From CBDDEH01 sp965226865 (GTDB lineage Bacteria > Chloroflexota > Dehalococcoidia > Lucifugimonadales > JAGWBF01), in assembly GCA_965226865.1 (NCBI GenBank), contig CBDDEH010000004.1:62001-126000 (forward strand): DNA of 64,000 nt. The letters run 5' to 3'. Positions 17,043 through 25,829 of this stretch are shown here, piece by piece. The notes below the pieces were generated by a model that was not told where the DNA came from, made no database searches, and was given only the letters and a program-made list of their open reading frames with translations. Each line of letters begins with the position of its first letter. The first letter of the stretch is position 1. Made by a program: the position numbers and the translations under genes.

Positions 17043-19907
17043 TCAGGAGGTCACTCTGGCCAGGACGGCCGCTGCTATGACCAGGCCTGGCACCTTGGAC
17101 ATGGGATCGGGCTCCTCGCTGGCCTGCAGCTCCACTGCTAGCTGGCCGAAGAGGCCCGTGGTCGAGACAACACCACTGTGGGACCCCTCCCTGATGGTGG
17201 CCCTGCCCTGAAAGCGGTGGCGGAGGGAGCGCACCTCTACCCTGTCCCCTTCGGTTATTCCCAGGTCCGCCGCGTCCTGGGGGCTTATCTCCACCAGCTC
17301 GTCTCTCCTGATCTGGTTTGCCGCCCCTTCGACCACCTCCATCTCTCGCTCCGACTGGAGCAGCACCCGTCCGGGCACGAACAGGAACGGGTACCCCTCG
17401 CGGGATGGGGCGGCTGCCAGCCTGAAGTCGGGTGCCGAGAGCCTTGCCTTGCCCGCGGGGAAGCCGTCGGTGTAGAGCACCGGCGTGCCCGCGTGGTCGG
17501 GCGAGGGGCAGGGCCACTGGAGCCCCCGGACCTCTTCGTCCGAGTAGAGCAGCTGAATGGGCAGGGGATTGGCCGGGTCGGGCCTGGCGACGAGAATGAC
17601 CTCGGCCTCCAACCTGCTGAGGGAAACGCCCCCATAGGCCGGCACCAGGGACGCGATCTCGTCCATGACCTCCGACGGGGCGGCGAAATCGAAGCCGCCG
17701 GCATTCATCCTCCGGGCTATCTGGCAGATGGCCCACCACTCCGGGCGGGCCTCACTGTTCTTGACTGCGATGGCGGGCCGGAGCGGCTGTATGCGTCGCT
17801 CCAGGTTGGTATAGGACCCGTCCTTCTCGGCGAAGGTGGAGCGAGGCAACACCACGTGGGCTCTCTGGGCGGCGGCGCTGAGGAAATGGTCGTGCACCAC
17901 CAGCAGGTCCAGGTTTTCCAGGGCGGATAGGAACTCCGCATCCCACAGGTCGGTGTCCGACCAGTCGGCCAGCCCGCCTCGGGCGAAGTTGGCGCTATCC
18001 CCCACGATGTACATGGCCTTGATCTCGCCCTGGTTCAAGGAGTCCAGCATCCCCCGCAGGTCCAAGCCCGGTTCGATGGGCACCGTCACGCCGGTTCGCT
18101 CCTCTACGGCGTGGCGCCCCTGGGCATCGTCCACGTAGCGATATCCGGGCAATACGTGGGGGGCGCACCCCATATCCCAGGCCCCCTGCTCGTTGGCCCC
18201 CTGCCTCAGGGGAAAGATACCCGCCGAGGGCTTGCCGAGGTTGCCGCAGAGGATGGCCAGGTCTGCCAGGGCGACCACGCAGTCCCTGTGCAGGTCCCGG
18301 GGTATGTTGTCCAGGGCGTACAGTATAGCCGACGGGCCGGAGGAGGCGTAGAGGCGGGCGGCCTCGCGGATGGCCTCCGCCGCCACGCCCGTCTCCAGGG
18401 CAACGGAGTCCATATCGAGGGACGCTGCCGGGGCGGACAGGGCTTCGGCGTTTTCGCAGTAGTTTTGGAGCCACTCTGCCTGCTGAAGGCCCTCCTCCAG
18501 GACGGTCTTCAGCAGTCCTCCCAGAAGAAGAAGCTCCGTCCCCGGCCGGGGCCTGAGCCAGAGGTGGGCGTAGCGGGTAAGCTCCACCTCCCTGGGATCG
18601 ATGACGATGAGCTTAGCGCCGGCCTTGACCGCCTTCTTGACGGGCACCGCCGCGACGTTATGCTCCTCGGTGATGTTGCTGTTAAAGGTGAGGATGCATC
18701 CGGACCCCTCCAGCTCCCAGATGGAGTTGGTGGCGGCAGCATAGCCCAGGGTCTCCTCCAGCCCCCCTACCAGGTCGGGCCGGGTGTCGGAGGTCTGGTC
18801 CACGTTGTTGGTCACCATGACGGCCCTGGCGAACTTTTGGGCCAGGTAGTGCTCCTCGTTGGTGCTGTTGGGAGAGGTGAGGATGCCGAAACGACTGCCC
18901 TTGTACTGAGGCAGTCGCTGGGCTATAAAGTCCAGGGCCTCTTCCCAGGTGGTCTCTTCGAAGCTGTCGCTTCCTTCACGCCTTATGAGGGGCACCTTGA
19001 GACGCTCCTTGCGGTTCACGAAGTCGAGGCCGAATTTACCCTTGAAGCAGGCCTGTCCCCGGTTGGCGGGGGAGTTGAGCTCTGGTATGACCCGGACCAC
19101 TTTGTCGAAGCGGTTGACCTCCAGGTTCAACTGGCATCCCACGGGGCAGTGGGGACAGATGGTCCGCTCCACCCGGCTTGCCTTCTCCCATTTGTAGTCG
19201 CTCTCTACCAGGGCCCCCACGGGGCAGACGTCCAGACACGCCCCACAGAACTCGCACCCCGACTCCAGCAGGGAGGTACCGTGGGAGGTACCCACCAGGG
19301 CCCGCCCGGCACGCTCGGTAAAGGTGATGGCGCTGTCTCCCCTGACCTCCTCGCAGACCCTCACGCACCTGCCGCACACGATGCATAGGTTGTAGTCCCG
19401 GTCGTAGAAGGGGTCGCCCGTATCGATGGACAGGTTGCGATACTTGTAGCTGAGGGGGGACTCCAGCTCCATGTTCAGGTAGCGGGTGGTGTCCTTGAGC
19501 TCGCACCGCTCGTTCTTGGGGCAAGTCACGCACCGGTCGTTAACGGATACGTGGCGCAGGCATACGTCCTGGGGGCCGCAAAGGTCTACGCGGTGGCAGG
19601 TTAGGCACCCGTGGGGGTGCTCGGAGATGAGCATCTCCATCGTGGAGCGTCTAAGCTGGTAGACCTCGTGGGTGTTGTTCCTCACCACCATGCCGTCCTG
19701 CACGGGCAAGGTACAGGAGGCGGGGTAGCCCCTTCCGCCCTCCACCTCCACTACGCAGAGCCGGCAGGCGCCGAAGGGCTTCATCCCCGGGTGGTAGCAG
19801 AGGTAGGGCACGTAGATGCCCGCCTCTATCGCCGCCTCCAGGACCATCTTTCCGGGCTTGGTATTGAACTGAACACCGTCGATCGTGATGCTGATCTCGT
19901 CGGTCAT
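17043..19907 (-). CDS. nuoG: NuoG-type NADH dehydrogenase subunit
   Basis: The 954-residue protein starts at MTDEISITIDGVQFNTKPG after an AAAGGAA site. The frame stays open 222 bp further upstream, but inside nuoF. Domains in order: a [2Fe-2S] ferredoxin (CYHPGMKPFGACRLC and CTLP), a His-Cys3 cluster, two [4Fe-4S] ferredoxin sites (CIVCGRCVRVCEE; CEFCGACLDVCP), then a molybdopterin-oxidoreductase-like domain beginning CPHCPVGCQLNLEV. At the position where formate dehydrogenases carry the metal-ligating Cys or Sec, this protein reads NNVDQTSDTRPD, with no such residue. It is therefore best called NuoG, not formate dehydrogenase. Confidence 0.85.
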   Translation of the reverse strand: MTDEISITIDGVQFNTKPGKMVLEAAIEAGIYVPYLCYHPGMKPFGACRLCVVEVEGGRGYPASCTLPVQDGMVVRNNTHEVYQLRRSTMEMLISEHPHGCLTCHRVDLCGPQDVCLRHVSVNDRCVTCPKNERCELKDTTRYLNMELESPLSYKYRNLSIDTGDPFYDRDYNLCIVCGRCVRVCEEVRGDSAITFTERAGRALVGTSHGTSLLESGCEFCGACLDVCPVGALVESDYKWEKASRVERTICPHCPVGCQLNLEVNRFDKVVRVIPELNSPANRGQACFKGKFGLDFVNRKERLKVPLIRREGSDSFEETTWEEALDFIAQRLPQYKGSRFGILTSPNSTNEEHYLAQKFARAVMVTNNVDQTSDTRPDLVGGLEETLGYAAATNSIWELEGSGCILTFNSNITEEHNVAAVPVKKAVKAGAKLIVIDPREVELTRYAHLWLRPRPGTELLLLGGLLKTVLEEGLQQAEWLQNYCENAEALSAPAASLDMDSVALETGVAAEAIREAARLYASSGPSAILYALDNIPRDLHRDCVVALADLAILCGNLGKPSAGIFPLRQGANEQGAWDMGCAPHVLPGYRYVDDAQGRHAVEERTGVTVPIEPGLDLRGMLDSLNQGEIKAMYIVGDSANFARGGLADWSDTDLWDAEFLSALENLDLLVVHDHFLSAAAQRAHVVLPRSTFAEKDGSYTNLERRIQPLRPAIAVKNSEARPEWWAICQIARRMNAGGFDFAAPSEVMDEIASLVPAYGGVSLSRLEAEVILVARPDPANPLPIQLLYSDEEVRGLQWPCPSPDHAGTPVLYTDGFPAGKARLSAPDFRLAAAPSREGYPFLFVPGRVLLQSEREMEVVEGAANQIRRDELVEISPQDAADLGITEGDRVEVRSLRHRFQGRATIREGSHSGVVSTTGLFGQLAVELQASEEPDPMSKVPGLVIAAAVLARVTS

Positions 19908-19950
19908 GATTCCTTTCCCGTCAAGAGCTTGTGGGGAGAGTGCATGGCTG

Positions 19951-21663
19951 CTACCGCCGGGTGGCCTGGGGAGAGTAGGTTGGGCCAAGGCAGCTGCCCG
20001 TGGGGCAGCGCTTCTCGACGATGTGGGTCTGGAACTCCTCGGCGAAGTAGCGCAGGGCCGATGCCACTGGGTTGAAACCCAGCTGTCCGTGGCCACAGAG
20101 GGACCCCGCCTGCATGTTGCGGCCCACATCCCGCATCATGTCCAGGTCGCTGGGCTGGCCCTCGAATCGGCATATGCGCTCCAGCATCTCCAGGATGTGG
20201 GTCATGCCCAGGCGGCACGGGAAGCATTTGCCGCAGGACTCGAACTGGCAGAAGGCGATGAGGGAGCGGGTCAGGTCGACCGCGCAGGTGTCCTCATCGG
20301 CGGCGATGATTCCCCCCGACCCCAGGATGGCCCCGGCCTGGGCCATGGCCTCGAAGTCCAGGGGTATGTCCAGCTGGTCGGCGCTGAGCACTCCGCCCAG
20401 GGGCCCGCCCGTCTGAAGGAGCTTCAGCTTCTTGCCCGATGGCACGCCACCCGCCACGTCGTAGATCACCTGACGGAGTGTCATGTTCAGGGGCACCTCC
20501 ACCATGCCGGTGTACTGCAGGTTACCCGAGAGGCACAAGATGGCGGTGCCCTTGCTCCTCTCCTGGCCGATACTGGCGAACCATTCTCCGCCCCGTTCGA
20601 TGATCTGGGGCACGTATGCCAGGGTCTTGACGTTGTTTATGTTGCTAGGCTTACCGAACAGCCCGACCTGTGCCGGGAAGGGAGGGCGAAAGCGGGGCAT
20701 TGCCCGGCGCCCCTCTATCGACTCCATGAGGGCCGTCTCTTCGCCGGAAACGTAGGAGTCGCCGGTGAGGGATACCTCTATGTTGAAATCGAACCCCGAC
20801 CCGAAGATGTCGTCTCCCACTAAGCCCAGCTCCCTGGCCTGGCGGATGGCCTGCCAGGTCCGCTGGATGGGTCCCTCGTGGCCGTGCCGGATGAAGATGT
20901 AACCGTAGCTGGCGCCGGTGGCGTAGCCCGCCAGCAGCATTCCTTCCAGCACGGTATGGGGGTCGCTGTCCAGGATCCCCTTGTCGTTGAAGGCCCCTGG
21001 GTCGCCCTCTTCGCAGTTGCACAGGATGTACTTGACGGGGTCCTGTGACCGGGCCAGGAAGCTCCACTTCGTTCCTGTCGAAAAGGCGGCGCCTCCGCGC
21101 CCCCGGAGGCCCGATTTGTTGACCTCATCGAGGGTCTCCTGGGGGGTCATTTGGGTTAAAGCCTTGTGTAGAGCCGTGTAGCCCCCATTGGCCACGTACT
21201 GGTAGATGTCCCAGGGGTCGATGTTGCCGGCGTTGCGGAGGGCGATGCGTAGCTGGCTTTTCATCATGGGGTGTTCCATCACGTCCCGGGCGCCTTCCAG
21301 ACCGCCCTCTCCGATATATCCCAGGGCCAGGTCGGCCACGGGACCCTGCCGCACCAGGTGGGAGTATATGATGGCGGCTACCTCGCTCGTATTGACGGTT
21401 TCGTAAAAGAGCCTGGAGCCGTTGGGCATCGTTATGTCCATAAGGGGCTCCGCATAGCACATCCCGAGGCAGCCAACCTCGCTGACGGCGGCCTCAATGT
21501 TATGATGCTGGAGCTCGGCCTTTATGGCGGCGACCACCTGGTCGGCCCCCGCCGCTTTGCCACAGAGGGCGGTGCCCACCCGTATCCAGGGTACCCCGCC
21601 GCCCACAAAGGACTGCCAGCGGCGTCCGGCCTCCAGGCGTATCTCTTCAAAGCTTGTGGACAT
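19951..21663 (-). CDS. nuoF: NuoF-type NADH-binding flavoprotein
   Basis: The 570-residue subunit has an N-terminal thioredoxin-like [2Fe-2S] domain (cysteine spacing around VGTALCGKAAG and VGCLGMCYAEP). The FMN/NADH-binding core follows with GLRGRGGAAFSTGTKW and CNCEEGDPGAFND. Near the C-terminus is the [4Fe-4S] site ESCGKCFPCRLGMTH. The extra N-terminal domain is the arrangement of NuoF/HoxF-type subunits of soluble or simplified NADH-oxidising modules. It transfers hydride electrons from NADH through FMN to the clusters of NuoG. Confidence 0.92.
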   Translation of the reverse strand: MSTSFEEIRLEAGRRWQSFVGGGVPWIRVGTALCGKAAGADQVVAAIKAELQHHNIEAAVSEVGCLGMCYAEPLMDITMPNGSRLFYETVNTSEVAAIIYSHLVRQGPVADLALGYIGEGGLEGARDVMEHPMMKSQLRIALRNAGNIDPWDIYQYVANGGYTALHKALTQMTPQETLDEVNKSGLRGRGGAAFSTGTKWSFLARSQDPVKYILCNCEEGDPGAFNDKGILDSDPHTVLEGMLLAGYATGASYGYIFIRHGHEGPIQRTWQAIRQARELGLVGDDIFGSGFDFNIEVSLTGDSYVSGEETALMESIEGRRAMPRFRPPFPAQVGLFGKPSNINNVKTLAYVPQIIERGGEWFASIGQERSKGTAILCLSGNLQYTGMVEVPLNMTLRQVIYDVAGGVPSGKKLKLLQTGGPLGGVLSADQLDIPLDFEAMAQAGAILGSGGIIAADEDTCAVDLTRSLIAFCQFESCGKCFPCRLGMTHILEMLERICRFEGQPSDLDMMRDVGRNMQAGSLCGHGQLGFNPVASALRYFAEEFQTHIVEKRCPTGSCLGPTYSPQATRR

Positions 21664-21708
21664 TCTGCCAGCCTGACCTGAGGAACGGCTCTATGCTACT
21701 GATGCGAC

Positions 21709-22188
21709 CTACTTCTCGTCCCGGGCGAAGGCCACGGCTCCGGTGGCGGAGTCCGGTGTAAGTCCACCGATCAGCCGATGGTCTACGCTTATCACCGGGC
21801 CCTGGGAGCAGGCGCCTAGGCACGTGTTGAAGCGCACGCTCACCCGGCCCTCCTCGTCGTCTCCCTCCCCCTCAAGCCCGAGGGCGTCCAGAACGGCCTT
21901 TATCACGGGCATGGCCCCCTGGACGTGGCAGGAGGAGCCCCAGCAAAGCTCCACCGTATGGGCGCCGGGAGGGTTGAATCGGAAGTTGGTATAGAAAGAC
22001 GCCACGCCCCACACGTCGTTGATGGTGGCCCCGGTGAAGCCCGCTACCTCTTCTATGCCTTCCTCGGGGATGTAGCCGAACTCGTCCTGGACGGCCAGAA
22101 GGGACGACAGGGTGGTAACCGTTACTTGCTCCTGGGACCTGATGACGTTCCTCACCCTCGCCCTGAGCCCTTCCGTATCGGTGGTCAT
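21709..22188 (-). CDS. nuoE: NuoE-type [2Fe-2S] subunit
   Basis: The 159-residue protein has the thioredoxin-like [2Fe-2S] fold of NuoE, with the four ligands in ELCWGSSCHVQGA and FNTCLGACSQGP. A helical N-terminus contains LLAVQDEFGYIPEEGIEEVA. It is the first gene of the nuoE-nuoF-nuoG-reductase operon, with a GGAG ribosome site and a plausible promoter upstream. No other Nuo subunits occur in this window, so the module may serve the complex encoded elsewhere or act as a soluble NADH dehydrogenase. Confidence 0.92.
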   Translation of the reverse strand: MTTDTEGLRARVRNVIRSQEQVTVTTLSSLLAVQDEFGYIPEEGIEEVAGFTGATINDVWGVASFYTNFRFNPPGAHTVELCWGSSCHVQGAMPVIKAVLDALGLEGEGDDEEGRVSVRFNTCLGACSQGPVISVDHRLIGGLTPDSATGAVAFARDEK

Positions 22189-22300
22189 CGTTGCTCCGTG
22201 GTGGGGTTTCGGCTACGCGTCCACTAGTGGCGGCTGGGCTTTGGCCGACACAGTCCGGGGGGCCGCCCGGTCGTGAAATCTGTAACTAACCGCCACGCCA

Positions 22301-22329
22301 ATGGTAGCATAACGTGCGGGGGCTTTCAA
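22301..22329 (-). promoter_or_regulatory. Promoter of the nuoEFG operon
   Basis: On the minus strand TTGAAA (22329-22324), a 17-bp spacer and TACCAT (22306-22301) lie about 113 bp upstream of the nuoE start. Confidence 0.5.
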
Positions 22330-22371
22330 CAGGAGGCGTGGCCCCTTGCAGGCAGCGCCGTCTCCCGCCTG

Positions 22372-23694
22372 CTACGGGTGAAGGTCCTTGAGTAAAAGGT
22401 CCACCACCTCTTTGCCGAGCCGGACGCTGTAGTTGGTGCCCCGGTCTTCCGGGTATATCTGGGTGGTGTTGGCCAGGTAGAGACCCCTGATTGGTGTGCG
22501 CGGGTCGGGTATCCGCCGGCTGTAGTCTACCCCGATGATTGGTTGGGCGGCGTCCACCTTATGGTGGTGGTACTCTTCGATCCAGGAGGGCTCGAACTCG
22601 GGGTTGATTTTGCGAAGATGGGGCAGGAAATGTTCCAGCAGCTCCTCGCCGCTCATCTGGTATAGGGGGTTCTCCCGGCTGGGATAGTTGGAGAAGTAAA
22701 CGATGTGCTTGCCACCGTAAAGCGAGGGGTCTACGAAGTTGGTCTGCTCGATGATCCCCACGAAGGGCATGGTGCGGTCGGCGATGTTGAGCCAGTACCA
22801 CTGGGTCAGGGGCCGGTCCAGGACCAGGATCATCAGCACCGCCGCCAGGTAGGTCGCGCCGGTCAGCTTCTCTGCGTACTCCTGGGGCAGGGGAGGCACC
22901 AGCCTGGTGAACACGTAGGAGGGGGTAGTGGCGATAACGGCGTCGTACGGCCGGATCTCGGCATCCGCGCCCGGCATCTCCACCTCAAGTCCGGTGGCGC
23001 GACCGTCTTCCACCACCACCCTCTTCACCCCGGCCGAGGTACGGACATCTCCCCCCATCCTGCGTATGCGCTCTCCCAGTGTATCGAACACCTCTCCGAA
23101 ACTGCCCAGGGGATAGCCCAGCTTTTCCTTCTCCCAGGGTTTGCCCCGGGAGGCCACCCTGAGATAGATCTTCCCCCATATCCATGTCATGCTGATCTCG
23201 TCATGGTGCTCACCGAACTTGCCCCGGAGCAGGGGCTCCCAGACCACCTCGTAAGCCCGCCTGCCCACTCGCCTCTGCAGCCATTCGGCGGCCGTCACTC
23301 CCTCGAACTTGATGCCGTCCCTGGTCTTCTGGAGGTAGAAGGTGACGAGGCCCAGCCTCAGCCGGTCAAAGAGGCTCAAGGGCGTGAATTTGAGCAGGTC
23401 TACCGGAGAGGTGAACTTCCAGATCTTGCCCCCGTGGTAAAACCCGACCCGGGACTCGATCCAGGCCAGCTTGTGTCCCAGTCCCAGCTCGTGGATAAGG
23501 TCTACCATGTGGGTGTCGCTCATGAACAGGTGATGGTAGCCCCGCTCCAGACGGCCTCCGCCGACCTCGAAGGTGGACGCCTGGCCCGCTAGGAAAGGGG
23601 CTTGCTCGTATACGTGGGCCTGGTGCCCCGCCTTTGAGAGATGGAAGGCGGCCGCCAGGCCGGCCGCACCACCGCCGATGATACCTACCCTCAT
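22372..23694 (-). CDS. FAD-dependent amine-oxidase-fold oxidoreductase
   Basis: The 440-residue product starts at MRVGIIGGGAAGLAAAFHLS, a dinucleotide-binding beta-alpha-beta motif at the very N-terminus. The ATG overlaps the stop codon of the gene before it (ATGA). The frame is open a further 186 bp upstream, but only inside that gene. The rest resembles protoporphyrinogen oxidase/UDP-galactopyranose mutase/phytoene desaturase-type flavoproteins, with a C-terminal FAD signature (RGLYLANTTQIYPEDRGTNY). Coupling to a YbhN-type membrane protein suggests lipid or glycan-lipid metabolism, but the substrate is not deducible. Confidence 0.8.
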   Translation of the reverse strand: MRVGIIGGGAAGLAAAFHLSKAGHQAHVYEQAPFLAGQASTFEVGGGRLERGYHHLFMSDTHMVDLIHELGLGHKLAWIESRVGFYHGGKIWKFTSPVDLLKFTPLSLFDRLRLGLVTFYLQKTRDGIKFEGVTAAEWLQRRVGRRAYEVVWEPLLRGKFGEHHDEISMTWIWGKIYLRVASRGKPWEKEKLGYPLGSFGEVFDTLGERIRRMGGDVRTSAGVKRVVVEDGRATGLEVEMPGADAEIRPYDAVIATTPSYVFTRLVPPLPQEYAEKLTGATYLAAVLMILVLDRPLTQWYWLNIADRTMPFVGIIEQTNFVDPSLYGGKHIVYFSNYPSRENPLYQMSGEELLEHFLPHLRKINPEFEPSWIEEYHHHKVDAAQPIIGVDYSRRIPDPRTPIRGLYLANTTQIYPEDRGTNYSVRLGKEVVDLLLKDLHP

Positions 23695-24809
23695 TCTGTG
23701 TCCAGGGACTCCTCCCCTCCCGTTGCGGCGGCGCCCGCTGTGCCGGGAGGGGAGGCGAGGTGCGGTAGGCCTGCCACCCCGCTGGCCGGAAGGCCGATGC
23801 CCTTGCCCTGGGCAAGCTGCACGAGGGACAGGTTCTGTTTCCAAAGGAACAGCATACCCAGCAGGTTGATGGGCAGCCACAGGGTGACGATGTGGACGAA
23901 GAAGGCGTAGGCGGTTGCCGCCTCTGCTGTGACCCCGAAGGCGACCAGGGTGCTCTTGGCGACCACCTCAAAGGGGCCTATTCCCCCCATGCTGGAAGGG
24001 ATGGCGGTGACCAGGTTGGAGGTGGCGGTGACCAGGACTATCACCTCAAAGGGCTGGTCCAGCCCAAAGGACCTGGCGATGATGTAGTAGCTCAGGGCCT
24101 CAAGGAGCCATACGGGCAGCGAGATGGCCGAGACCAGCAGCAACTTGCGCCAGCTCCTGAGCGCGCCCAGGCCTTCTAGCAGCAGGTAGAGGAGGTCCTC
24201 CACCTTTGCTCGAAGTCCGGGGGCCAAGGGAGAGGCCAGCAGGTGGGCCAGTCTCCGCCCCCTCTCCGGCGAGATGGCCAGCACTAGCAGCACCGTGAAG
24301 GCGAAGGAGAAGGCCAACGTGACGCCGATGCTGGCGCTTAACCAGAGGGTGTTTAGCCCTCCGTCGTCGTTCCTCAGGACATCGGTCCACGGGAGGAAGG
24401 GCCAGATGGCCACTACGAGGAGCATCAGCGTGAGGCCGTCCAGGACCCTTTCCACCATGATGGTGGCCAGGGCCGATGCCTTGCTTATCCCCTCCTTCTC
24501 GCCGAGGAAATGGGCCCTTACCAACTCTCCCAAACGCGCCGGCAAGATGTTGTTGGCCAGGTAGCCGATGCACACCACCGGATAGAGCCGCGTGGCGGGC
24601 ACGGTTTTCAGATGTAACAGGAGGAAGCGCCATCGCAGGGAGCGTAACCCGAGGGACGCGAAATAGACCAGAACGGCGGGAGTTAGGTAGGCGTAGTTGG
24701 CGTCCCTCAGCTCCCGCCCTGTCTGCTCGAAGTCAACCTTCCACAGGAAGAGGAAGAGGAAGCCGACAGTTACCAGGATTCCCAGCCAGAAGCGGGGGGT
24801 CAACAGCAA
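23691..24809 (-). CDS. YbhN/LPG-synthase-type transmembrane protein
   Basis: This 372-residue protein has about eight hydrophobic helices and matches the lysylphosphatidylglycerol synthetase transmembrane (UPF0104/YbhN) family. Family-type motifs are NILPARLGELVRAHFLGEKE near residue 90 and SSMGGIGPFEVVAKSTL near residue 275. Members without the synthetase domain are thought to move or modify lipids. The start is TTG in the present sequence. A promoter candidate lies about 65 bp upstream. The overlapping FAD oxidoreductase is probably its functional partner. Confidence 0.82.
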   Translation of the reverse strand: MLLTPRFWLGILVTVGFLFLFLWKVDFEQTGRELRDANYAYLTPAVLVYFASLGLRSLRWRFLLLHLKTVPATRLYPVVCIGYLANNILPARLGELVRAHFLGEKEGISKASALATIMVERVLDGLTLMLLVVAIWPFLPWTDVLRNDDGGLNTLWLSASIGVTLAFSFAFTVLLVLAISPERGRRLAHLLASPLAPGLRAKVEDLLYLLLEGLGALRSWRKLLLVSAISLPVWLLEALSYYIIARSFGLDQPFEVIVLVTATSNLVTAIPSSMGGIGPFEVVAKSTLVAFGVTAEAATAYAFFVHIVTLWLPINLLGMLFLWKQNLSLVQLAQGKGIGLPASGVAGLPHLASPPGTAGAAATGGEESLDTE

Positions 24810-24872
24810 CTATAATGTCTCCCATGTCTTTGCACGGCGTTAACGTCTCCGACTGGCGACCGGTCGCTACCC

Positions 24873-24902
24873 AGTATACATTCCCCTCTCATAAGTGTAC
24901 AA
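24873..24902 (-). promoter_or_regulatory. Promoter candidate for the YbhN-FAD oxidoreductase pair
   Basis: Minus-strand TTGTAC (24902-24897), an 18-bp spacer and TATACT (24878-24873) precede the TTG start at 24809. Confidence 0.42.
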
Positions 24903-24980
24903 GGAAGAAGAGGGCACGGATTCGTCATAACCGTCAGCGTCGTACCGCCCCATGCCAAGTGTAGCCGCCCGGTTTCGCGG

Positions 24981-25829
24981 TTACGCCGGCGTATCTCCCT
25001 TCTTCGCAACGAAGAGCCAGTAGCCGATGGCCCCCTCCCTCACCAGGGCCTTGACCTTCTCGATAATCGCCAGCGCCCGGGAGATGGGGTCCGCGGCTGA
25101 GGTGCCGGCCGCCCCGCCGCCGGCCGACAGCAGCAGGCGGAACGCGGCCAGCTTGGCCTCCACGTCCCCGACCAGGTTCAGGACCGAGTCTGAGGCCTCC
25201 TCCTGGTGGACCAGAGTGAGCCCGCCGCCGCTGAGGAGCGCCCGGTAGCCGTCTACCGGTGGGGCGTCGGCCAGGCACAGCATCTGGCCCAGGCTTCCGC
25301 GCAGCTCCTCGGGAAGGCACCCCGGCTCCACCGTAACGTCGCTCACCCCCAGGTTCCCGCCGGAGCGGAGCAGCCGCGTCATCTCCATCACGCCCCTCTC
25401 TTTGTCTGGGAAGAGGCTCATGGAGCACTCGCACAGGGCCGCGTCGAAGGTCTCGTCCCGCAAGGGAAGGCTCTCGGCGTCGCCCCGGACGAAGGACGCC
25501 CGCCCGGACATGCCGCTCTCCCGCGCCACGCGGGCCGCCTCGGAAACGGCGGAGCCCAGGTCCGCTCCCACCACCTTGCAGTGGAAAGACCGGGACAATG
25601 CCAGGGCGCTGGCGCCCCGGCCGCAGGCCACGTCCAGCACCAGGTCATCCCGCCGGACGCCCATCAGCTTGCCCAGGCGGTGGGTGAGCGCCAGGCCGCC
25701 GGGGTGCAGGGTTTCGCCCAGCAGAAGGCGTACCGGCTCCAGCTCGTACATGGCGGCGCAGCAGGTCTTTCTGCCGGGGGCGTCCTTCGGCGCCGGTGGC
25801 AACTCGGACAGTCCAGGGATGCCCATCAT
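24981..25829 (-). CDS. SAM-dependent class I methyltransferase, coupled to a radical SAM gene
   Basis: The 282-residue product starts at MMGIPGLSELPPAPKDA. The ATG overlaps the upstream radical SAM stop codon (ATGATG/TGA) after a GGAAGG site. It has the Rossmann methyltransferase core: VLDVACGRGASALALS (motif I), VVGADLG, FVRGDAESLPLRDETFDAAL and LLRSGGNLGVSDV. A conserved paired-cysteine segment near the N-terminus (KTCCAAMYELEPVRLLLG) is shared with some metalloid- or lipid-related methyltransferases, but I cannot fix the substrate. Translational coupling implies action in the same pathway as the radical SAM enzyme. Confidence 0.78.
   Translation of the reverse strand: MMGIPGLSELPPAPKDAPGRKTCCAAMYELEPVRLLLGETLHPGGLALTHRLGKLMGVRRDDLVLDVACGRGASALALSRSFHCKVVGADLGSAVSEAARVARESGMSGRASFVRGDAESLPLRDETFDAALCECSMSLFPDKERGVMEMTRLLRSGGNLGVSDVTVEPGCLPEELRGSLGQMLCLADAPPVDGYRALLSGGGLTLVHQEEASDSVLNLVGDVEAKLAAFRLLLSAGGGAAGTSAADPISRALAIIEKVKALVREGAIGYWLFVAKKGDTPA

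Noticed and set aside
17043..19907. Formate dehydrogenase alpha subunit as an alternative to NuoG
   Set aside because: The position of the metal-ligating Cys/Sec reads TSD, and the gene follows nuoE and nuoF.
17043..20129. Longer NuoG start at 20129
   Set aside because: The extra 74 residues lie inside nuoF in another frame and are Arg/Ser/Pro-rich nonsense; the start at 19907 has a good ribosome site.
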